A DNA stretch of 64,000 nucleotides from Paraspadella gotoi (taxonomy: Eukaryota > Chaetognatha): NCBI GenBank assembly GCA_051294375.1, contig CM119267.1:26580404-26644403 (forward strand), given 5' to 3'. Within the stretch, counting starts at the first letter, position 1, and every line of letters starts with the position of its first letter. The position numbers and the translations under genes are program-made. The notes under the pieces were generated by a model. The model was not told the DNA's origin. It did not search any database and worked only from the letters and a program-made list of their open reading frames with translations. Positions 46,704 through 57,408 of the stretch are shown in pieces.

Positions 46704-47388
46704 ATGACTTCGCGGTTTAACCTCTCTCTCTTTACCGCGGTCTGCTTAGCGGCCTATTTCTCCTTCATTGCGGATCAGTTGGAGGTCCACGGCGCTTTTG
46801 CGTTAAATTCGTCATCCGATTCTTTTATTAGCGCTGCCACCGACGCGTTTGCCTCTTTGAACGCATCTGAGGAAAACAACGACATCGCAACGAAGCTGAG
46901 TAGCACGACCACACCCGGCAACTTAACGCCGACAACGATGACGCCCGGCACCTCAACGCCGACGATGCCGCCCAGCTCCTCGCCGACGACGCCGCCCGGC
47001 TCCTCGCCGACCACGACGCCCGGCAACTGGACTCCGCCCGGCACCTTGATGCCGACGTCGCCCGGCACGCCGACGACATCGCCCGGCACAACGACGACGT
47101 TGCCCGGCACCTCGATGACGATTCCCGGCACCTCGACGCTGATGACGACGTCGCCCGGCCCCTCGACGCCGATGACGACGTCGCCCGGCACCTCAATGCC
47201 AACAACGCCGCCCGTCACCATGACTCCGTCGACGCCACCTCACCCGCCAATTCTCTCTTTCGTTGTGATTCGGGGAAACGAGACGCTGCTGAGAGCGAAA
47301 CTCGGCGCCAGGATTCGAATCCACGACGATGACGGCAAAGACTTTGTTGTTGATCTTCCCAACAGGACCATTGCCACTGGTTGGTCGG
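46704..47388 (+). CDS. LAMP-like glycoprotein, signal/mucin exon
   Basis: ATG at 46704 has a good context (AAG before it). The first 31 residues form a signal peptide (hydrophobic LFTAVCLAAYFSFIA core). Residues from about 66 to 182 are a mucin-like Thr/Pro/Ser region of imperfect PGTS-type repeats, with several N-glycosylation sequons. Then comes FVVIRGNETLLRAKLGARI, matching the start of the LAMP luminal domain (G..TCLLA.MG.Q), except that the cysteine is replaced. Donor G|GTCAAG (phase 1) is chosen because it joins to give GWSGSTNWLLLTF, and unspliced reading stops 22 codons later. LAMP/CD68-type proteins coat lysosomal membranes. Confidence 0.72.
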
Positions 47389-47508
47389 GTCAAGGAGAGG
47401 AGGACTGGGCGGAGGGGGAAGGAAATTGGATTGTTAATTGGGTTGGCGGCCCGCTTTAGGTGTCTCTTCTCGTCAAATTTGTTGATATCGTAAATCTCGT
47501 TCTCACAG

Positions 47509-47631
47509 GCTCCACGAATTGGCTTCTCCTCACTTTTGATTCCCACAAATTGATTTTCGTCTTCGTCAACGATTCCGTTGAAGTTTCCTACGAAACTTGG
47601 AGATTGTATGGGATCACCTTCACCGATCGGA
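47509..47631 (+). CDS. LAMP-like glycoprotein, second exon
   Basis: Exon of 123 bases after CTCACAG. It encodes STNWLLLTF, LIFVFVNDSVEVSYETW and LYGITFTDR, the beta-strand pattern of the LAMP domain (L.L.F...L.F.F....S..Y.......G....). Only this frame is open throughout. It ends phase 1 at A|GTGAGT, a near-perfect donor. The expected cysteine of the first LAMP disulfide near the exon start is absent (GWSG where relatives have GSCG). Confidence 0.75.
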
Positions 47632-47729
47632 GTGAGTAACTCGGATCATTTATTCTCATGATTGATACTAATAAAGTATCGAACTAAAATAAATGTATAT
47701 CATAATATATAATAATTTAATAATCATCT

Positions 47730-48219
47730 ACTTCTACAAAAGAAGTGAGACGAGCTCTCTCCTGATCCACTTTTATCATCGCCCGGACCAACTTGACCTT
47801 ACGGTCTCCTCGGCCCTATTACTCTGTCCAGTAGAGTGGTGTGAAAATGATAAAATTTTAGAAAATTAAAATTCTATTTTTTAATTTTATACATTAGTGG
47901 GCACCAGTGAGCTATATTTATTAAGGCGTAGTAAAATTTCTAAATTTAACTTTAATTAAAATTCTAAAAGTGAGGAACGAACAACATTATACTAATGAAC
48001 ATTTATGTAATAAAATAATTTCTAATAAATTTTACAATTTACACAGTAGGCCATATTTATACTAGTACTAAACCAATAAATGTTAAAATTTCAAAACAGT
48101 TTTTTCTAAGATTTTTTTGCAGATTTGGATTCGTCATAAAAAGTTGGTAAAAAGAAATATAACTCTTTTTTAAAAATTCCTTCATTAAGTGGGTTAAAAA
48201 TTAGAAAAATATATTTTGT
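47730..48219 (+). repeat. Small GC patch and dispersed repeat
   Basis: 47750-47850 is a short GC-richer patch without recognised identity, ending in GTGAAAATGATAAAATTTT, which recurs near 52020. 47930-48210 is another copy of the CGTAGT...AACAACATT...GTAGGCCATATTTATACTAGTA repeat seen at 44.2-44.7 kb. Confidence 0.45.
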
Positions 48220-49340
48220 TTACATTTTATCAAAACAAACAAATTTTCTCTCTTTTATTTTCATATTTCTTTCTCTCTCTCTTTTTTCTTTTAATTACAT
48301 GTCTCTCTCCCTCTCTCTTTTTCCTAGTCACTGATTCATAATCATAGGTAGCGGTAGCCGCACTCAATGGGGTGAGTCAAAAATTTAGAGTGAGTACATG
48401 CTCAAACGAATATTTAGACATTTTTAAGAATACTTTCAATGGACAAAAAATTTCTAATATGGCTCTATACCCTAGTAATTAATTTTTTAATATTTATTTA
48501 TTGATAAGACAGGTCAAAAAATTTTTTGAGAATTTTTAAATTTTAAGACCAGATTCAGATAGCTCATAAAAAGTTGTCTACACAAAGTATGATTCTTTTT
48601 TAAATATTTTTACGATAAGTGTGTCAAAAATAAGAAAAACTGTAAAAAATCATAATCATCTTTTGATGATTTTATCAGTTTTTCTATATTTTCACTTAGA
48701 AAACGTAAGAATTTTTAAAAGCTGTAATTATATTTTTTGTTTAACTTTTTATGCTCTATCAGAATCCATCAAAAAATTTTAAGATTTAAAAAAAAAATTT
48801 TTTGCTCTATATAGTAATATAATATTTTTAATTAGGCGAGTACCCTCAGAAGAAAGCATTTTTGACAAAAAATATTTTAATACCATAATCTATGGTCATG
48901 ATAGATTATTTTAACGCTGTATACATTAGCATTTAAATTTCATCGGCTATGGCTATCATAGGGGAAAAAAACGAGCCTGCAGCTGGCTCTGCAAAGGCTT
49001 ATTCTTTTTCTCTCTTTTCTCCTGCTGCTTCTGCCTTTTGATTTCTTTCTTTGCAGCTGGCTCTGCAGGGGCTCTTTCTTTTTCTCTTTTTTTCTGCTGC
49101 TTCTGCTGCTGTCTTTTGATTTCTTTCTCTCTCTCTCTCTTTCTCTCTTCTAAAAATTTTTATTATCGCCATTTATACTCAAATTTACATCTGAGATTTT
49201 CGTGGATTTTTTTCGTGGATTATTTTTTTTTTATATTCTTTATTTTTCTCAAATTTAATTTTTTTAGTATCGAAATTTGTCATCAATCCAGATTTTTCTT
49301 ATGCAATTGCGACGATCCTATTGCTTTTAAGATTTTTTTA
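48220..49340 (+). mobile_element. Y-family element, 5' truncated
   Basis: Matches 35650-36530: TTTGTTTACATTTTATC, the CTCTCTCCCTCTCTC tract, GCAGCTGGCTCTGCA with the TGCTGCTTCTGCTGC patch (48990-49120), and the end GCAATTGCGACGATCC followed by GCTTTTAAGATTTTTTTAG. The CGTCGCAATCGC start is missing. A block at 48490-48790 resembles 34370-34590. Confidence 0.55.
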
Positions 49341-50110
49341 GTCGGATCTGCTTATCAGCAGATCCCGAATCTATAATTCACTTTGTCGGTCCGTCGGTCC
49401 GCCCCCTCAATATTGTCGGGCACTCACTTATATCATGTCAGAACATCGAATTATGATAAATTATGCAAAAAAAAAAGATGTCCGTCCGTCTCTGTCCGTT
49501 CGTCCGTCCCACCTTAGCAAATAACACCAATTACTAGTGATTGAATGGATGGATTGGAATGAAATTTTGTGTGTGGGTAGGGAAGTGAGTGATTGAGCTG
49601 GATATGAAATTTTGATGGAATCGTCCGAGTGGAAATGAGTTTAAATGTAAAAAACAAAAAAATATATTTCACTATTTGAACACCAATTACTCATGAGTGG
49701 ATAGGGTGATTGACTTTAAATTTTGTATTTGGGTAGAAAGGTGTGTGATTAAACTGGATATGAAGTTTCGATGGAATCGTCCAAGTGGAAATGAGTTTAA
49801 ATGGAAAAAACAAAGAACCTGTTTCACTAATTGATTATGCTTCTTTTTCTTTTTATTTTAAATGTAAATGCAAGATGTATTAATTAATCATTAATTAATC
49901 AGTCAATCAATCAAGTCAATCGTTATCGGCATTATTCTCATCGTCGTCATTGCTTTTGTCCTAGTTAATGACAAAGTCCTAAAAACAAACATTTGGGATC
50001 AAATTAATTAATTAATTGTCTAATTAATTAATTAACTTGAATTATTTAATTAATAATTAATTAATTAATAATTAATTAATTTTCGATAATGATCGTGGGC
50101 AGATCCAACA
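49341..50110 (+). mobile_element. W-family element, short copy
   Basis: GTCGGATCTGCTTATCAGC start at 49341 and GCAGATCCAAC near 50099-50109, with only the TCCGTCC tract and two satellite-like units (49545-49810) between. It directly abuts the Y-family tail on its left, an arrangement also present at 19.98-20.07 kb. Confidence 0.65.
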
Positions 50111-50129
50111 TTGTTTGCTCAAACTTGTT

Positions 50130-51530
50130 AATATATTCTTTTACCGGCCAATGTAGAATGCTGGCAATATTGCTATTGTTAAGATTCAAAAAAATCCGAT
50201 CATAATTATAGAAAATATTAACCAAAATTTTTGGAAAATCCACCCCTTCTTTGGAAGATTTTCGCCATAGAAGATTTTTCCCAAATCTGACTCCCGGTTG
50301 AAAACTCTTTTACTTTTAATAAAAATTTCACCAAAATGGACTAATTCACTTTACCATGATCATATCATATTAAAATAAATAAATAAAATGTAAAGAAAAA
50401 TTTTGAGAGCCCTTCAGACATATGGCTATCGGATTCCTGAATTTGAATAGGGTAACTTGGAATGTTCAAAGAATGTCCTTAGAAATAGAAGGTTCTCACT
50501 TAAGAAAAGCACGGTTAGTAGAGCTCCCAGAAATACCATGCATTTTTGAAAGTTCCTGATACCTGTAAAGTTTCTTGTGCCAAATTCAGTGGAGAAAACG
50601 AATATCACAATAAAAAATTTCCCTGATGCTCTTGATGATTTTCCACGCCAGTTTTTTCGTCGTACCACTTCCGGTTTTAAAAAATAAGGATTTTTGGAAA
50701 AAATGAGCTGTTATTCAGCCAGCATACTTAAATTATATCAAAATAAAGTTATTAATAACCTTATTACTAAATTTTTTGTTGTGGTTTTTAAATAAGGTTA
50801 AAAAATTATTATTAAGAAAGACTTCAAATTAGAAATTATTAGTTTTTTTAAGCCAAATCGTCCCTGACCAAATTACTTTACAAATTCTAATAAGATTTAT
50901 AAGAAAATATGATTTGGTTATATAAATAGAACTCTCTAAGGGATTTTAAATATTTAATCCTTAAGCCAGATATTGTCTTAAGGTTTGCCATGATCACAAA
51001 GAAGCAGCGAATTAGATAAAAGGCGCTTTGGCCTTTGTGGCTAGCAAGCCTCCCACTAACCTTAACCCTAACTCTCTCAACCAAAACCTTAGTCTAGGCC
51101 TTTTATTCATTTGCAAGCCTCAAATCTTTATCCCTAGTACAAGCCTTTCTAAGCTCGCTTATAACAAGATTAGTATTGTGATATTGCAATTTGGACAGGC
51201 TAAGAAAAGGACAGGAAGCTTGGGTTAGGGTTAGGGAAAGTACTGGGAGAGGAATTAAGAATTAAAACTTAGCCTATATGGATGGCGGGAAGAGGGATGC
51301 CTGAGTTGAGGCTCAGAGGTGAACCTCAGGCTGATGTGAGGGTTGGTGGAGAGGCTCTGGAGTGGATGCAGGGCTAGGGTTCTGGCATGATAAAACAGGA
51401 GGCCTAGGTTAGGGTTAGGGCTAGGAAGTGGCTCTCTGCAGATTTCACCAGCCAGGAAAACTGGTGAGGGTTGGATCAGGGACCGGTTTGGGGTTAAGGT
51501 TGAGCAGGAAGTACTCGAGCGTTAGGTGTT
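50130..51530 (-). mobile_element. Foldback element A and flank, reversed copy
   Basis: 50130-50420 is the reverse of 3560-3990. 50500-51530 is the reverse of about 1390-2345, including CCACTTCCGGTTTTAAAAAA at 50666-50685 and TTAGGGTTAGGG tracts at 51220-51420. The copy ends abruptly at about 51530, where a DIRS fragment begins, so its second arm is missing. Confidence 0.65.
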
Positions 51531-51950
51531 ACTAGAAGGATTAGGGGTTTTTTCTCTGGCGCCGGTTCTCGCGTTCCATTGGTTTGCACCTCCTCGCTGC
51601 CCTTCGCTCTCGCCTCAACGTTTTTCGGCTATTCTCTGGGCGCTCCTTTTTTTGGAGGCGGTCATTGACGCCCCGCCAGTATCTACATGCGCCATGGCGG
51701 TTTCGGAACTCTTCGATCTCGGCGTCGATCGCGGCATTATCTTTGGGGCCTGAGTCTTGTCCAGAGACCAGTCGTTCTTCCGGCTTTTCTGTACGGACGT
51801 CTAGTGGGGCGCCTTATTGGGCGTTTTTCGGGACTTTTGACGCGTCCCCCAGCCCAGCAGCACTTCAACGGAGTCGGCGCAACGTCGGGGCTGGGCCCTG
51901 CGGCAGCGCTGAGGCCGTGAGATAAGAAAAATAATTCCGTTCAGAATTTT
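51531..51950 (+). mobile_element. Truncated DIRS 3' fragment
   Basis: GC-rich block resembling 31010-31520, the recombinase end and right terminus of the DIRS element (shared landmarks: TTTTTGGAGGCGG, GCCATGGCGGT/ACATGGCGGTCTC, GACGCGTCCCC, and ATAATTCCGTTCAGAATT). Most of the terminal repeat is deleted and there is no long reading frame. It shows that this DIRS family has more than one copy in the genome. Confidence 0.6.
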
Positions 51951-52324
51951 ATATTTTAAATTTGCAAACAGGGATTAGGGGTAGGTAAAGTTTTGGGGGT
52001 TTAGGGTTAGGCATTAGAGTGATGTAAAAATGATAAAATTTTTGAAAATTAAAATTTAGCATATAAAACATGAACGTAAATAGCGGAGGCCGACCGAATT
52101 AAAATTTTAATGGGAACAGCATTAAACTAATCCATTATTGGTATTAATTATTGCGTTAAAATATTTTTTTGCAAAAATGTTCCGAACCATGAGTAATTCG
52201 CTAATTAATATTATTATATTGCTATATAATGTCAAAAAATTGTTTTGGATATTTTAAGTTTTTTTAATTGATTTTGATAGAGCTTAAAAAGTTAAGCAAA
52301 AAATATAATTATATCTTTTATTTG
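51951..52324. other. Telomere-like patch and AT-rich DNA
   Basis: GGGATTAGGGGTAGG...GGTTTAGGGTTAGG at 51970-52010 is a degenerate TTAGGG tract. It is followed by AT-rich DNA whose TTATATTGCTATATAATGTC near 52210 is mirrored at about 53730, outside the foldback listed next. Confidence 0.45.
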
Positions 52325-52374
52325 AAATTAAAGACGAAATCTTTTACATCAACAATTTTTATTTTTAAAGGTGC

Positions 52375-52409
52375 ATACAAGTTTTGGCTTTCATTCAAGC
52401 CTTCATCAG
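52375..52409 (-). ncRNA. Hammerhead-like core, left arm (altered)
   Basis: Minus strand: CTGATGA, stem II GGCTT/AAGCC (an extra A in the loop), but AAAACTTGT where an active motif needs GAAA. The change of the invariant G predicts loss of activity. Confidence 0.4.
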
Positions 52410-52874
52410 TGCTTTGACAATTCACAATTTGATCTTTTTTTAAATTGACTTTGGGAGAGAGAGAGAGAGAAGAAATGGCCAACAAAGATGTGAGACAGGA
52501 CAGTGGTGAAATGTGAGGACAGGTTTAAGAGAGAGAGAGAGAGAATGTGAGGGAAAAGAAATTAAATTTTGTGAGAGAGAGAGAGAGAGAGAGACAGAGA
52601 AGCAGAGGTAAACATTTGGTAGGAAAATTACATTAGATAATGTACAACAATAGTAAATTTAATAAATAAGTAAAAATAATTAAACAAACTAAATGATTTA
52701 AATTAATTCAGATTAAAATAAAGTGAATAAAGAAATGAAATTTAGATGAAATGGAAATAAGGATGTTGAGGGATAGGTAAGTAAAAGAGTAAGTGAAAAA
52801 TAAGAAAAAGAAAAAGCTCAAAATGAGCTGGCCCCCCTGGGTCAACAATGGGGGATGCTGGCGATGTGGTCGGA

Positions 52875-53135
52875 TCATTGGTTTGTCATAGGCTGAGAGG
52901 CTATTGTGGTGGAGTGCGACATGGACGGGCCAAGTGCAACTCGAATATCTCTCAGGCCTGATAAACCTGCCAACGGCCCTTGTCTCGCCTGTTGGCGAGG
53001 CGGGCGGTGGTCTGTTCTTGCCTGTTTTGCAACGGGAGTTACAGACTCCCTCTCCTCCTGCAACCGTTTTTTTGGTGGGCGCCCGGTCCGAGGAGAGTCG
53101 GACTGGGTTGTTGGAGAGGATGAGGCATCGGACAT
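52875..53135 (-). CDS. Short basic ORF in foldback loop
   Basis: 86 residues from ATG at 53135 to a stop at 52875. Ser/Thr/Pro-rich start, then basic RTGRPPKKRLQEER and KQARTDHRPPRQQAR, resembling a nuclear-localisation or nucleic-acid-binding tail. No family recognised. It occupies nearly the whole non-repetitive loop, and a diverged, non-coding copy of its 3' part is at about 43795-43910. It could be a remnant of the N-terminus of an element-encoded protein or a chance ORF in GC-rich DNA. Confidence 0.3.
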   Translation of the reverse strand: MSDASSSPTTQSDSPRTGRPPKKRLQEERESVTPVAKQARTDHRPPRQQARQGPLAGLSGLRDIRVALGPSMSHSTTIASQPMTNQ

Positions 53136-53551
53136 CCCTTGCGTATCGTATTTTCAGCTTTTTCTTTTTCTTATTTTTCACTTACTCTTTCACTTACTTA
53201 TCCCTCAACATCCTTATTTCCATTTAGTCTAAATTTCATTTCTTTATTCACTTTATTTTAATCTGAATTAATTTAAATCATTTAGTTTGTTTAAGTCTGT
53301 TTACTAAATTTACTATTGTTGTACATTATCTAATGTATTTTCATACCAAATGTTAACCTCTGCTTCTCTGTCTCTCTCTCTCTCACTCACAAAATTTAAT
53401 TTCTTTTCCCTCACATTCTCTCTCTCTATCTCTCTTAAACCTGTCTTCACATTTCACCACTGTCCTGTCTCACATCTTTGTTGGTCATTTCTTCTCTCTC
53501 TCTCTCCCAAAGTCAATTTAAAAAAAGATTAAATTGTGAATTGTCAAAGCA

Positions 53552-53585
53552 CTGATTAAGGCTTGAATGAAAGCCGAAACTTGTA
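53552..53585 (+). ncRNA. Hammerhead-like core, right arm (altered)
   Basis: CTGATTA (core G changed), stem II GGCTT/AAGCC with an extra base, GAAACTTGTA. Complementary in position to 52375-52409 in the opposite arm. Probably inactive. Confidence 0.4.
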
Positions 53586-53759
53586 TGCACCTTTAAAAAT
53601 AAAAATCGTTGATGTAAAAGATTTCGTCTTTAATTTCAAATAAAAGTTATAATTATATTTTTTGCTTAACTTTTTAAGCTCTATCAAAATCAATTAAAAA
53701 AACTTAAATTATCCAAAAAAATTTTTGACATTATATAGCAATATAATAATATTAATTAG

Positions 53760-53857
53760 GGAATTACGTTATCTAATGTATTTTCATACCAAATGTTAAC
53801 CTCTGCTTCTCTCTCTCTCTCTCTCATTCACAAAAGTTAATTTCTTTTCCCTCACAT

Positions 53858-53888
<31 letters not shown>

Positions 53889-54090
53889 CCTGTCCTCACA
53901 TTTCACCACTGTCCTGTCTCATATTTTTGTTGGCCATTTCTTTTCTCTCTCTCTCTCCCAAAGTCAATTTAAAAAAGATCAAATTGTGAATTGTCAAAGC
54001 ACTGATAAAGGCTTGAATGAAAGCCGAAACTTGTATGCACCTTTAAAAATAAAAATGGTTGATGTAAAAGATTTCATCTTTAATCTCAAA
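53760..54090 (+). repeat. Third copy of the foldback arm
   Basis: Direct repeat of about 53320-53645: TTATCTAATGTATTTTCATA, two CT tracts, CTGATAA core at 54002-54008, GAAACTTGTATGCACC, then AATAAAAATGGTTGATG. It gives the locus an inverted pair plus a tandem copy, an arrangement known for Penelope-like element termini. Confidence 0.6.
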
Positions 54091-54451
54091 TAAAAAAAGA
54101 TTTAAAATTTTTGATAATTCACTTTTGACTCTCTTAATTGAACCAAGGCTCGGTACCTTAATTTTTATGTTAGAGCTTTCTTAAGTATATCATTCTCTTC
54201 ATTTTTTAAAGGGCTTTCTGAGGATATTAATATTGTTAATATTTTATTAATACTTTGTTTAAAAAAGTGCTAAAAGTTAAAGAAAAAAAAAATTTAAAAT
54301 CAGTGAGTTGGAAAATGAAACCCGATTTTACAAGCCAACTTTTTCTACTCATTGTCAAGGCATATCTTAACCAGGGATGCTGGAGGCGCTAAATTTCGCC
54401 CGCCTCCCGAGACCCCCCTCGCCTCCGGTTTTGGTTCGCCTCTCATTTTAA
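54091..54451 (+). other. AT-rich DNA and GCCTCC-rich patch
   Basis: AT-rich to about 54375, then GCGCTAAATTTCGCCCGCCT and further CGCCTC units up to 54440. Similar CGCCTCC-rich DNA resumes at 57430-57480, right after the next W element, so the W copy appears to split one GCCTCC repeat. Confidence 0.45.
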
Positions 54452-56843
54452 GTACGGATCTGCTTATCAGCGGATCCGACTCTATTAATCACTTTTCTAT
54501 AATCCTTTTTTCGTCGTCTGGTCGCCCCTCAATATTGTACCGGGCACAACACTTATTCATGTCAGACAACATCGGAATTATTGATAAATTATTGCAAAAA
54601 AAATGGATGTCACGTGCCGTCCGTCTGTCACGTCCGTCGTCCGTCCGATCCGTCTTCTCAGGTCCGTCCCACCTTAAGCAAAAACACCATTACTCGTGAT
54701 TGGAATGGATGATTTAAATGAAATTTTGTGTGAGGATAGGTAGTAACGTGTGTGGTGATTGACGATATGAAGTTTCGATTGGAATCGTCCGAGTGGAACA
54801 CTGAGTTTTAAATGGAAAAACAAAAAAATATAATTCACATAATTTGAGATACCAATTGCTCATGAGTGGATGGGCTGATTGACCTGGAAATTTTGTATGT
54901 GGGTAGGAAAGTGTGTGATGAACAGGAATCAGAGTTTCGATGGAATAGTTTGAGTGGAAATGAGTTTAAATGGAAAAAAACAAAAAACTGTTTTACTAAG
55001 TTGATTATGCTTCTTTTTCCTTTTATATAAATGTATCTGCAGGATTTTAATGAAATCGAAATAATTAATCAGTTGTAATGTACTCAATTAGTAAATAAAG
55101 ATTAATCAAGTAATTATGCATTAATTAGTTCAATTCAATCCGATCCATATCCCGGGTTTTTTTGCCCATTTAGCAACAAAGCGTCCAATAACTCGTGATT
55201 GGCTGTTGGATTGGAATTAAATTTGTGTGTGTGGGTACGGATAGGAGGTGGTGGTGTATAAAGCTGGATATGATTAATTTTTCGATGGAATCGTGTGAGT
55301 GGAAATTTAGTTAAATGGAAAAGAAACATAAGTCGAATTTACTCTAAGTATTCTTTACTTATTTGTTAACCAATAAATATCTTCGCAATTTATCATAGAT
55401 TGGATGGATAGATTGAGTTGAAATTTTTGGTGTTGTGGGTAGGAAAAACGTATGACGAAGCTTGATATAAAGTGTCAGTGGAGAACGTACCAAGTTGTGG
55501 TAAACGTTTGAGGTTTTAAAATGTGGAAAAGAACTGTATGAGTCACATTTACCTTCGAAGATCTTTTTATTTATCTTACGCGCGCAGTGATCAGATTGAG
55601 GATGAGATTTGTGAGCCGGGGTATTGAATGTGAAGGTGCAAGATAAGCTAGATATATATGATGAGGTTGTGACGGAATGCAAGTTTGAAAAATTTATGCA
55701 AGTTGAAAAAATGATAGCAAGTTAAAAATCTGTAAAAGCATAAGGTCGTCGCTAATTGCATAAAAAGAGAGAGAGATGAGAGAGAAAGAAGAGACGTGAG
55801 AGAGAGAGAGATGAAGGTGACAAAAAAGAGAGAAAGGAGAGAGAGTGGAGAGAGGAGAGAGAGAAGGAGACATTAACAATTAAAAAATCTGCTAAAAGAC
55901 GTCAAGTATCGAGCCAGAGCCCCACTATCATAGAAAATTAGCTGAAAAATAACCGGGAAAAAAAACGGAATTGAAGCTGATCATGCGATAAACGAATTGT
56001 TGATCGTATAGTATTGATGTGAGGTAATACTGATTGATTATGTAATAGTGAATTTATTGATGTAATGGGGAATCGTGATTATTGATTGCTGATAATCAAT
56101 TATTGATGCGGATATGTCATTGGTGACTACTGCTGTGATGAATAGTCATTCAGTGAATGGCCGATCGATTGTCATTCATTGATGCGATGATTGTCCTTCA
56201 TTGATGGCGATGATAGTCAATAAAACAAACAATGCGTGTATAGTGAAAGAGAGAGAGATAAGAGGAGAAGAGAGAGAGAGAGAAGAGACGAGAGAGAAAA
56301 AAGAGAGAGAGAGAGAAAGAGACGAGAGACAGAGAGAGAGAGAGAGAAGGAGAAGATATAGGAATAGGAATCCACGAGAAATCTCCTGGATGAAAATATG
56401 GGATTTTGTATTGGAAAAAAGCGGCGGAATAAATGGCAAATAATAAAGGTTTTAGAAAGGAAAAAAAATAATCAGAATTTTCCAAAAAACAAACGATCAC
56501 TGCAAAAGATCGGACAGATAGGGACAGACAACAAAAACACACAGAGAGACAAGGCAGAGAGAGAGAGAGAAAAAGAGGAGAGAGAGAGAGAGAGAGAGAC
56601 AGGCCGCTGGCCAGAGAAAAGAGAAAGAGAAAGAGCGATAATATAATAATCTAAAGAGAGAGAAGAGAGAAGCTCTATATCAGCCCCTTTACCTCGTTAA
56701 AGAATCAGCAGTACTTATGGCGGCCGGCACGTAGCCGTGAGCTATTCTCTAACCCAAAGGACCCGGGTTGCGCCCTGTTCGCGGCATCGATTTTTTACAT
56801 TAGTGACCCACATTATAGTCTAAAAAATTTTTTGTAAAAAAAA

Positions 56844-56881
<38 letters not shown>

Positions 56882-57408
56882 AAGAAGTGGACTAACGCGG
56901 CTGCAGAGCCGGAACTCGTTTTTAGAAGAAGCAGTGACGGGAGAAAAAGAGAGAGAGAGAGAGAGCGACATATAGATTAAAACGTTTTTGTTTGAAATAA
57001 AACAAAACAAATACCAATATGATATGAAACTGAGAATTTTAAAGAATTGATGATTAGAAGCCATAATAAAAATTCACTCCCTATGATATCACACTTTCAG
57101 AAGCCATGATTGACAAAAAAGCGAGACCGAAAGCTAAAACCGAGCAAAAAACTAGACAGGACGGGCTATTTGCCCGCCTGGCTCGATAATAAGAGGATAT
57201 TTGTTTGTTTTTGATTAAAATGTAAACAAACATTTGAATAACTGTCCTGGCTCATTTTAAGGACATCGATATGACAAAGCTGAACATAAATTATAGATTA
57301 TCATGCTATTAATTAATTAAATTAATTAATTAATCTATAATTATTAATTAAATCTTTAAATTGTTATTAATCATTAGATTAAATTAATTATCCGTAGGCA
57401 GATCCGAC
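54452..57408 (+). mobile_element. W-family element, noisy long copy
   Basis: Collinear with 31691-34321 from CGGATCTGCTTATCAGCGG to GCAGATCCGAC (57398-57408), including the satellite units, GA tracts, tRNA-like head and GC-rich tail (57155-57190), but with very frequent small indels. It lacks the 135 bp hairpin insertion. The indel pattern suggests uncorrected long reads, so small differences here should not be interpreted. Confidence 0.6.
56719..56789 (+). mobile_element. tRNA-like SINE head, noisy copy
   Basis: Counterpart of 33731-33796. CACGTAGCCGTGAGC (A-box side) and CCCGGGTTGCGCCCTG (B-box side) are recognisable but altered. Confidence 0.35.

Larger units (their letters stand above)
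52325..53645. mobile_element. 1.3 kb foldback with hammerhead-like arm ends
   Basis: Left arm 52325-52830 and right arm 53150-53645 are inverted copies (about 500 bases, few differences) around a GC-richer loop of some 320 bases. Each arm carries, from the outside in, the hammerhead-like core, a GA/CT microsatellite with GAGAAGAAATGGCC-type flanks, AATGTACAACAATAGTAAA, and a CATCCTTATTTCC block. The mirrored similarity extends a little further outward (52200-52324 versus 53645-53760). The loop has one 86-codon ORF on the minus strand. A direct copy of the right arm follows at 53760-54090. Confidence 0.75.
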
